Positions 1-5,480 of a stretch of DNA of 7,743 nucleotides are shown one piece after another. The stretch covers positions 1 to 7,743 of the forward strand of contig SYIB01000119.1 in assembly GCA_005798965.1 (NCBI GenBank). Direction: 5' to 3'. Position numbers and translations under genes: made by a program. The DNA is from Planctomycetia bacterium. Its GTDB lineage: Bacteria > Planctomycetota > Phycisphaerae > Phycisphaerales > SM1A02. Position 1 is the first letter of the stretch. Each line of letters begins with the position of its first letter. A model generated the notes under the pieces. It was not told the origin of the DNA, ran no database searches, and saw only the letters and a program-made list of their open reading frames with translations.

Positions 1-1550
1 ACCCGGCCTCGCTCGGGGTCGCCCACGGGGAGTGGCGTGAAGGCGCGCGACCGCCCAATGTGACCGGCATGGGAGCGCTGATCGACCTGCCGCAATTGCT
101 CGATGCGCTGCAAGCATCCGCACCGAGCGTGCGGACGATCGGCACGATCTGGAACCCGTCGGAAGCCAACGCGGATCTATACGCCAAGCGGTTGCTTGCC
201 GAGGCGGATCGGCGTGGATTGAAGGTGATCAGTGCTTCGGCAAGTGATGCAGCCGGGATCCTCGAAGCCGCCACCGGCGTGATGGCGAAGCCGATCGACG
301 TGCTGCTGTTCCTGCCGGACACGAGCGTGACCATCGCCTCACCGACGATTCTGCAGGCTGCGCAGAAGCGCAAGGTGCCGGTCGTCGGCACATTCCCGGA
401 GAGCGTCGATGGCGGCAGCATCCTGAACCTGGGGATGGACTGGGCGGGCATCGGCTCGCAGATCGGCGAACTTGCAGCTCGCGTCCTCGGCGGCACCCCG
501 CCGTCGACGATCCCGGTCGTCGACCGGCCCAAGATGCAGTGGACCGTGAACCTCGCTTCGGCCGAGTCGTTCGGATGGAACGTGCCGCCGGCCATCGTGG
601 ACGGCGCCACCATCGTGATCGCTGCCGATGGCTCGCGGCGCGAGCGGCGTGAGAGCAAGCCACGCGTGCATGTGATCGCCTACTCCAACGCCGCATTCAC
701 CGACGAGGTGCTCGCGGGCATCCGCGATGGCTTCGTCGAGCAGAGGTTCGCCCCCGGCGAGGGCATCGAGCTGACGGTCGTGAACGCCCAAGGCGACATG
801 AGCACGCTGAACCAGCTCGTCGTCGATGGCGTGGCGTCGCAGCCGGAGGTGATCATGTCGATCTCGACGCCGAGCCTGCAGGCGCTGCTCAAGCGCAATG
901 ACCGGATTCCCTGCGTGTTCACCACGGTCTTCGATCCGTACGTGACCGGAGTCGGCACCGAGCCCACACAGCACCACCCGCTTTTCACGGGCGTGACGAG
1001 CCACAGCGACTTCCCCCGGCTGATCGAGGTCGTGCGTGCGGCATGGCCGAGCGCCAAGCGGCTGGGCACCGTGTACTGCCCCAGCGAGGACAACAGCGTG
1101 GCCGCACGCGATGAACTCGCGAAGCTGGCCAAGGCTGCGGGCATGGAACTCATCAGTTCCCCGGCCGAGCGCGGCAGCGACATGGCGACCGCGGCCGAAG
1201 CGGTGGTCTCGCAGGGCATCGATGTCTTCACGCAAATCTCCGACAACATCGCCAGTGGTTCGTTCCCGGTGGTCGGCACGGTCTGTGACCGTGCGCGGCT
1301 GCCGCTGGTCGGCACGCTGACCCGCTTCATCAACGAGGGTGCAGTCATCGTGGTCGCCCGCGACTACCACCTGATCGGCATGCAGGGCGCGGAAAAGGCG
1401 GCTGCGATCCTGCGGGGCACCAACCCGGCCACGATTCCGATCGAGGATCCGCGCACGAGCCTGCTGCTCCTGAACGAGGGCCGTGCGAAGCAGCTTGGCG
1501 TGACACTGCCTGCGGCGATCGAGCGTCAGCTGGATCGGAGGGTTCCCTGA
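1..1550 (+). CDS. ABC transporter substrate-binding protein, tandem ABC_sub_bind (DUF534/TrpX-like) domains, 5'-partial
   Basis: Extracytoplasmic solute receptor of an ABC importer. A GTG at 60 could be read as a start, but the frame is open from codon 3-5 to the left edge, and those upstream codons encode the middle of the domain, ending in a P-x-NVTG motif typical of this family. The gene is therefore cut by the window, and the start plus any signal peptide lie outside. Two copies of the fold are visible. The first (to about nt 630) has NVTG, then VRTIGTIWNPSEAN and PVVGTFPE. A charged linker follows (about 630-665). The second copy (about 666-1530) starts VHVIAYSNAAF and repeats the landmarks as FTGV, AKRLGTVYCPSEDN and LPLVGT, ending with the usual LLLNEGRAKQLGVTLP tail. 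Most relatives have one such domain. It is first in an operon with permease and ATPase genes. The family includes tryptophan/tyrosine receptors in Firmicutes, but the ligand here is unknown. The family call is confident. Confidence 0.88.
   Translation, partial: PASLGVAHGEWREGARPPNVTGMGALIDLPQLLDALQASAPSVRTIGTIWNPSEANADLYAKRLLAEADRRGLKVISASASDAAGILEAATGVMAKPIDVLLFLPDTSVTIASPTILQAAQKRKVPVVGTFPESVDGGSILNLGMDWAGIGSQIGELAARVLGGTPPSTIPVVDRPKMQWTVNLASAESFGWNVPPAIVDGATIVIAADGSRRERRESKPRVHVIAYSNAAFTDEVLAGIRDGFVEQRFAPGEGIELTVVNAQGDMSTLNQLVVDGVASQPEVIMSISTPSLQALLKRNDRIPCVFTTVFDPYVTGVGTEPTQHHPLFTGVTSHSDFPRLIEVVRAAWPSAKRLGTVYCPSEDNSVAARDELAKLAKAAGMELISSPAERGSDMATAAEAVVSQGIDVFTQISDNIASGSFPVVGTVCDRARLPLVGTLTRFINEGAVIVVARDYHLIGMQGAEKAAAILRGTNPATIPIEDPRTSLLLLNEGRAKQLGVTLPAAIERQLDRRVP
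1537..1542 (+). promoter_or_regulatory. Ribosome binding site of the STAS-domain gene
   Basis: GGAGGG lies 7 nt before the ATG at 1550, inside the end of the substrate-binding gene. It supports this ATG, which shares one base with the upstream TGA (TGATG), as the real start and suggests coupled translation. Confidence 0.75.
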
Positions 1551-2722
1551 TGCAGATCGAGGTGCAGCAGCAAGGTCGCTCCGCGCGCGTCACCGTCGAT
1601 GGTCGGCTCGATGCGGCATGGTCAGACACGTTCGCGGCACGCATGGACGAACTCGTGCGCGCCGGTGCCGACACGATCGTGGTCGACGCAGCGCGCCTGA
1701 GCTTCCTGAGCAGCCTTGGGATCAGGTGCCTGATCACGCTGTCGCAGCGGTTGCGCGCGGTGGGTGGAAGCTTCCGTCTCACCGATCCGAGCGAACCGGT
1801 CCGGCAGGTCATCGATCTTGCGCGGCTTGGGCCGATCCTGCTCGTGGGCGCGAGCACTACCGTGGCTGCGCCCCCGATGGCGACGGCGTTCAGCGGCGAG
1901 GGATTCACGGGCGAACGGCGTCTGCTCGATGATCGTGCGCAGGCGCGCGTGGAGTCGATCGAGCCATCGCATGCACCGCAAGCCTGGCGAGGCGGCGCGA
2001 GCACGATCTTCATCGGCCACGCCGCACTCGCAAGCGCTGCGACCGATGCGCGTGGCCGCTTCGGCGAGTGTTTGGCGATTGCCGGCGCGCTCGCGGTGCA
2101 GCCGACCGACAGCCCCGAGCCCGACTTCATGGACCAAGGCAACGGTGCCATGCCGGCATGGATCCACGCTGGCCTCGACGTCTCGGGCGCGATGCGGCAC
2201 TTCGCCCACCTCGAGGCGACCGACGATCGCGGTGTGGCGGTGAGCGCCATCGTGCGCGCGTGCGTCGCGGCCGAGGGGGGCCCGGTTGCCATCGCGATCG
2301 CGGGCTTGTGTGCCGGGCTCTGTGGTGCGGCGGCGCGCACCAGCCCCGATGGATGGGCCACGCCACTCGACCCTCGCGATGGCGACGTGGTGCGCAAGCG
2401 GCTCAGGTTCACGGGCGAACCGTCGTGGATCGGCGAGAGCGCACTGATCGCGGGCATCGCAGGTGCGCCGGGATGCGGCGTGCCGGGCATGGTGCTCTTG
2501 GCCGATGGCGTGCATGCACACCTGCATGGACTGGCATGCGCATTCCGCGCGTTGCCGCGGGCAGCAACTCCCTTGGCGACGATTGCGCGACAGCTCGTGC
2601 TGGAGCAGCCGATCCGCGGCATCGTGCACCTCGTCGACGATTCCCGGCCTGATGGCGCGGGCCAAAGCAAGCTCCGACGGGCATGTGTGTGGTGGTCGCC
2701 GCTGACTGGAGGTGCGCGATGA
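1550..2722 (+). CDS. STAS-domain protein with unassigned C-terminal region, inside ABC transporter operon
   Basis: A 390-residue soluble protein. Residues 1-100 form a STAS (anti-sigma-factor antagonist) domain: a beta start MQIEVQQQGRSARVTVDGRL, an amphipathic helix, then IVVDAARLSFLSSLGIRCL. The last segment aligns with the SpoIIAA phosphorylation loop (SFMDSSG). Ser55 falls on the phospho-acceptor Ser58, with Gly57 kept and Ser54 replacing the Asp before it. Residues about 110-390 match no family I can name with certainty. They lack membrane segments, histidine-kinase ATPase boxes and PP2C metal-binding aspartates. They include a GECLAIAGALAVQPTD stretch, an Ala/Gly-rich helix with two Cys (GLCAGLCG) and a C-terminal IRGIVHLVDD. 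By family knowledge STAS domains take part in partner switching controlled by Ser phosphorylation; no kinase or phosphatase is in the window. The gene overlaps the binding-protein gene by 1 nt and the permease gene by 4 nt, so it is made with the transporter. A role in regulating transport or reporting ligand status is inference. Confidence 0.8.
   Translation: MQIEVQQQGRSARVTVDGRLDAAWSDTFAARMDELVRAGADTIVVDAARLSFLSSLGIRCLITLSQRLRAVGGSFRLTDPSEPVRQVIDLARLGPILLVGASTTVAAPPMATAFSGEGFTGERRLLDDRAQARVESIEPSHAPQAWRGGASTIFIGHAALASAATDARGRFGECLAIAGALAVQPTDSPEPDFMDQGNGAMPAWIHAGLDVSGAMRHFAHLEATDDRGVAVSAIVRACVAAEGGPVAIAIAGLCAGLCGAAARTSPDGWATPLDPRDGDVVRKRLRFTGEPSWIGESALIAGIAGAPGCGVPGMVLLADGVHAHLHGLACAFRALPRAATPLATIARQLVLEQPIRGIVHLVDDSRPDGAGQSKLRRACVWWSPLTGGAR
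2708..2712 (+). promoter_or_regulatory. Ribosome binding site of the permease gene
   Basis: GGAGG sits 6 nt before the ATG at 2719. This decides the permease start at 2719 rather than the in-frame ATG at 2683, which would add 12 residues of non-membrane sequence and has no comparable site. Confidence 0.8.
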
Positions 2723-3681
2723 CCGTGCTGCTCTCGACGATCGCGCTCGGGCTCGTGCTTGCCTTGGTTGGCTACGGCGTGTACCTGAGCTTCCGAGTTC
2801 TGCAGGTCCCTGACCTGACGGTTGACGGATCGTTCACGCTCGGCGCAGCGACGGCAGCCGCACTCATGCTCGCGGGCTGGGATCCCTTCACGGCCACGGC
2901 GATCGCCGCACTCGCCGGCGCACTCGCGGGATTGGGCACGGCCGTGATGGCGACCCGCTTGGGGATCGAAGGCATCCTTGCCGGGATCCTGTCCATGACG
3001 GCGCTGTACTCGATCAACTTGCGTGTGATGGGGCGCAGCAACCTTGGGCTGGTCGGCGTGGCAACGATCTTCTCCCCCGCCGACGCACTGGTCCGCAGGC
3101 TCGCCGGTGGCCCCGAAGTCGTGCTCTGGGGCCAGGCCGTGCCGAGCGATGTGGTCGCGCAGGCGCTGACGGCGCTGGTCGCCGTGCTTGCGGTCGCAGG
3201 GATCCTCTGGTGGTTTCTGCGCACGGAACTCGGCAGCGCACTGCGCGCCGGCGGCGACAACCCCCGCATGATCCGCGCGCTCGGCGTGAGCCACGAGTGG
3301 CTCGTGACGCTGGGCCTGATGCTCGGCAATGCGCTTGTCGCCGTAGGCGGCGCGGCCTTCGCACAGCTCAACGCCTTCGCCGATGCAAGCATGGGCATCG
3401 GCATCGTGGTGATCGGCCTGGCAAGCGTGATCATCGGGCGCGCGCTGGTCGGGCAGGCTGCGGCGCTGCCGGTGCTCCTGGCCAGCGTGCTCGTGGGGAG
3501 CGTGCTCTTCCGCATGCTTGTGGCGATCGCGATCCGCACGGGCCTGGAGCCCAACGATCTGCGCATGATCACCGCCGTCGTCGTACTCATCGTGCTCGTC
3601 GTCCCGGGGCTCTTCACGCGACTGACTGGCTCCACGATCATCTCCCTGCGCACGAAGGGAGGCCCTCGTGCTGCGGCTTGA
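2719..3681 (+). CDS. ABC transporter permease (BPD_transp_2 / TrpY-like)
   Basis: The 320-residue inner-membrane subunit forming the transport channel. About eight or nine hydrophobic segments are visible, roughly at residues 3-24, 38-53, 58-78, 85-100, 145-167, 193-212, 226-245, 248-270 and 283-300. The segment FRVLQVPDLTVDGSFTLGAA (25-44) is a hallmark of permeases paired with DUF534-type receptors and is related to the branched-chain amino-acid (LivH) permease group. The cytoplasmic loop LGSALRAGGDNPRMIRALGV (171-190) is the expected coupling helix that contacts the ATPase. The start at 2719 is chosen because ATGA there overlaps the STAS stop by 4 nt and has a GGAGG site. The stop overlaps the ATPase start by 14 nt. 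One permease gene implies a homodimeric channel. Family and role are clear; the substrate is not. Confidence 0.92.
   Translation: MTVLLSTIALGLVLALVGYGVYLSFRVLQVPDLTVDGSFTLGAATAAALMLAGWDPFTATAIAALAGALAGLGTAVMATRLGIEGILAGILSMTALYSINLRVMGRSNLGLVGVATIFSPADALVRRLAGGPEVVLWGQAVPSDVVAQALTALVAVLAVAGILWWFLRTELGSALRAGGDNPRMIRALGVSHEWLVTLGLMLGNALVAVGGAAFAQLNAFADASMGIGIVVIGLASVIIGRALVGQAAALPVLLASVLVGSVLFRMLVAIAIRTGLEPNDLRMITAVVVLIVLVVPGLFTRLTGSTIISLRTKGGPRAAA
3655..3662 (+). promoter_or_regulatory. Ribosome binding site of the ATPase gene
   Basis: AAGGGAGG, inside the end of the permease gene, lies 5 nt before the GTG at 3668 and supports that codon as the start. Confidence 0.75.
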
Positions 3682-4480
3682 AGCCGTCTCGAAGACCTTC
3701 TTTCCCGGAACTCCGGGTGAAGTACGCGCCCTCCGCTCGGTCGACCTTGAGCTTGCGGCGGGCTCGTGGACGATCGTGATCGGCACCAACGGCAGCGGCA
3801 AGAGCACGCTGCAGGGTGCCGTGGCCGGCGCCTTCACGCCCGATGCGGGCAGGATCTGGATCGACGACGTCGAGGTGACGGGACAACCCGAGCACGCGCG
3901 TGCCCGCTGGATCGGGCGCGTCTTCCAGGATCCCTTCGCCGGCAGCGCTCCGAGCTTGACCGTTGCGGAGAACCTTGCGCTCGCCGAGCGGCGCGGCCAG
4001 CGGCGTGGGCTTCGTCAGTTGATCCGGGCTGGTTCGCGCGCGCGGTGGCACGGTGCGCTGGCGGAGATCGGGCTGGGACTCGAGTCCCGCCTCGACGATC
4101 CGATCGGGCTGCTCTCGGGCGGACAGCGCCAGGCGATCACGCTGGTCATGGCCTCGCTCGCGCGCCCCCGGCTGCTCCTGCTCGATGAGCACACGGCAGC
4201 GCTTGACCCACGCAGCGCCGAGCTCGTGATCGGGCTCACGCGGCGGATCATCGAGCGCGATGGCCTGACCGCACTCATGGTCACGCACAGCATGGCGCAG
4301 GCGGCAGCGCTCGGCGACCGGCTCATCGCGATGCACCGCGGCCGACCCTGGCTGGATGTGCAGGGCAGCGCCAAGCGCGCCTGGCGCGCCGAGCGGCTGC
4401 ATGAGCTCTTCAGTGAAATGCGCCGCGAGGACCGTTTCGACGACGCAACCGTGGGCATCGTGGTGCCGGCGTACCGCTGA
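3668..4480 (+). CDS. ABC transporter ATP-binding protein
   Basis: The 270-residue cytoplasmic ATPase that powers the permease encoded just upstream. All nucleotide-binding motifs are intact: Walker A GTNGSGKST (39-47), Q-loop Gln87 in VFQDP, signature LSGGQ (149-153), Walker B LLLLDEH with catalytic Glu174 (169-175), D-loop ALD (178-180) and switch His207 in VTHS. It starts with GTG at 3668, inside the permease gene, behind a strong ribosome binding site. The ATG codons further in would remove the N-terminal strand and Walker A. Length is normal for this family, with a short C-terminal tail after residue 235 and no regulatory domain. It closes the operon: 89 nt without a gene follow, then an apparently independent promoter. 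Function as an importer ATPase is secure from motifs and context. Confidence 0.94.
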   Translation: MLRLEAVSKTFFPGTPGEVRALRSVDLELAAGSWTIVIGTNGSGKSTLQGAVAGAFTPDAGRIWIDDVEVTGQPEHARARWIGRVFQDPFAGSAPSLTVAENLALAERRGQRRGLRQLIRAGSRARWHGALAEIGLGLESRLDDPIGLLSGGQRQAITLVMASLARPRLLLLDEHTAALDPRSAELVIGLTRRIIERDGLTALMVTHSMAQAAALGDRLIAMHRGRPWLDVQGSAKRAWRAERLHELFSEMRREDRFDDATVGIVVPAYR

Positions 4481-4502
4481 GTCGGCGGGCAGGACGAGTT
4501 TC

Positions 4503-4521
4503 GCCGGGCCCGGCACGGGCC
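4503..4521 (+). terminator. GC-rich palindrome / hairpin after the ABC operon
   Basis: 4503-4514 is a perfect 12-nt palindrome (GCCGGGCCCGGC). An overlapping hairpin pairs GGCCCG (4507-4512) with CGGGCC (4516-4521) around a 3-nt loop. It lies 23 nt after the ATPase stop, where a terminator would be useful, but no T-run follows, so a classic intrinsic terminator is not shown. In sequence this GC-rich it could be chance. Confidence 0.3.
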
Positions 4522-4547
4522 GGTGGTCTCCGTCGGTCCTGTTGCGG

Positions 4548-4559
4548 CCTGACTAGGAT
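4548..4559 (+). promoter_or_regulatory. Putative promoter -10 element of the dehydrogenase gene (leaderless type)
   Basis: CCTGACTAGGAT ends 10 nt before the ATG at 4570. Its last six bases (4554-4559) resemble a -10 hexamer. A start about 7 nt downstream would put the mRNA 5' end at or within a few nt of the ATG. There is no Shine-Dalgarno; the bases before the ATG are pyrimidine-rich (TCCTCCTCCT). I see no convincing -35. The same 12-mer, with one difference, occurs in the same place before the mutase gene. Confidence 0.5.
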
Positions 4560-4569
4560 TCCTCCTCCT

Positions 4570-5430
4570 ATGAACGTCTCCAGCATTGCTGTCATCGGCG
4601 CCGGCACCATGGGTTCCGGCATCGCCCTCACCGCCGCGCAGTCGGGCATCAAGGCCTTCCAGGTCGACCTGAGCCAGGCCGCGCTGGACAAGGCGAAGGC
4701 CGGCCACGCCAAGAGCCTCGGTCGCCTGGTCGAGAAGGGCAAGATGCAGCAGGCCGACGCCGACGCCGCGCTCGCGCGCATCGCCTACTGCACCGACATG
4801 GCACAGGCCAAGGATGCGGACTGGGCCGTCGAGGCCGCCACCGAGAACGTGGAGATCAAGAAGAAGCTCTTCAAGGCGATGCAGTCGACCTTCGGCCCCC
4901 GCTGTGTGCTCGCGACGAATACGAGCAGCATCTCGATCACCGACATCGCGAGCGCCGTGGGCGCCGACGCGCACCGCGTGATCGGCATGCACTTCTTCAA
5001 CCCGGTACCGATCATGAAGCTCGTCGAGGTGATCAAGGGGATCGCCACCAGCGAGGAGACCACGCAGCGCACGATCGAGCTCGCGAAGGCCATGGGCAAG
5101 ACCCCGGTGCCCGCGAACGACCGCGCGGGCTTCGTCTCGAACCGCGTGCTGATGCCGATGATCAACGAGGCGTTCTACGCCTGGATGGAAGGCGTGGCCA
5201 AGCCCGAGGACATCGATCAGATCATGCTGCTTGGCTGCAACTTCCCCATGGGGCCGCTGCGCCTGGCCGACTTCATCGGCCTCGATGTCTGCCACGACAT
5301 CATGATGGTGCTCTACCGCGAGCTCGGCGACCCGAAGTTCTTCCCCTGCCCGCTGCTGCGCCAGCTCGTGCAGGCCGGGCGGCTCGGCGACAAGACCGGC
5401 CGCGGCGTGTTCGAGTACCCGGCCAAGTGA
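4570..5430 (+). CDS. hbd: 3-hydroxybutyryl-CoA dehydrogenase (3-hydroxyacyl-CoA dehydrogenase family)
   Basis: The 286-residue soluble enzyme oxidises (S)-3-hydroxybutyryl-CoA to acetoacetyl-CoA with NAD(P), or the reverse, in short-chain fatty-acid and butyrate metabolism. The N-terminal Rossmann fold begins VIGAGTMGSGIA with the glycine loop at 10-17; Asp33 at the end of the second strand favours NAD(H). By alignment with the human mitochondrial enzyme (Ser137, His158, Glu170, Asn208), the active-site residues are Ser120 (NTSS), His141 (HFFNP), Glu153 (LVEV) and Asn191 (FVSNR), all with the expected spacing. The C-terminal domain contains PMGPLRLADFIGLDVC and ends in GDKTGRGVFEYP, both family hallmarks. 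Length matches the single-domain bacterial enzymes, with no hydratase fusion. It sits 50 nt before the acyl-CoA mutase gene on the same strand, which suggests a shared role in C4 acyl-CoA breakdown. Chain-length preference cannot be read from sequence. Confidence 0.93.
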   Translation: MNVSSIAVIGAGTMGSGIALTAAQSGIKAFQVDLSQAALDKAKAGHAKSLGRLVEKGKMQQADADAALARIAYCTDMAQAKDADWAVEAATENVEIKKKLFKAMQSTFGPRCVLATNTSSISITDIASAVGADAHRVIGMHFFNPVPIMKLVEVIKGIATSEETTQRTIELAKAMGKTPVPANDRAGFVSNRVLMPMINEAFYAWMEGVAKPEDIDQIMLLGCNFPMGPLRLADFIGLDVCHDIMMVLYRELGDPKFFPCPLLRQLVQAGRLGDKTGRGVFEYPAK

Positions 5431-5443
5431 GTTCCCGGACCAC

Positions 5444-5471
5444 TTGGGCGGCGGCGCACCCTGACTAGAAT
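5444..5471 (+). promoter_or_regulatory. Putative promoter of the acyl-CoA mutase gene (leaderless type)
   Basis: TTGGGC (5444-5449) and TAGAAT (5466-5471) are separated by 16 nt, a plausible sigma-70-like pair with a weak -35. The -10 is part of CCTGACTAGAAT (5460-5471), nearly identical to the element before the dehydrogenase gene. It ends 9 nt before the ATG at 5481, leaving no room for a leader, and no Shine-Dalgarno is present. The mutase could thus be transcribed separately from the dehydrogenase, or from both promoters. Confidence 0.5.
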
Positions 5472-5480
5472 CGGGCAGTC

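Noticed and set aside
60..62. GTG as the start codon of the substrate-binding gene
   Set aside because: The frame is open to the left edge and the upstream residues fit the middle of the domain (P-x-NVTG), so the true start is outside the window.
2683..2685. Upstream ATG as the permease start
   Set aside because: It adds 12 residues lacking membrane character and has no ribosome binding site, while the ATG at 2719 has GGAGG at 6 nt and an ATGA overlap.
1345..3837. 830-codon open frame on the minus strand across the STAS and permease genes
   Set aside because: It lies opposite genes with clear domains, its translation is low-complexity (rich in Arg, His, Ala, Pro, Ser) and shows no fold. Long antisense frames are expected in high-GC coding DNA because stop codons are rare.
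4015..5295. 426-codon minus-strand frame spanning the ATPase and dehydrogenase genes
   Set aside because: It crosses two well-supported genes and the promoter region between them, and its translation is biased and motif-free.
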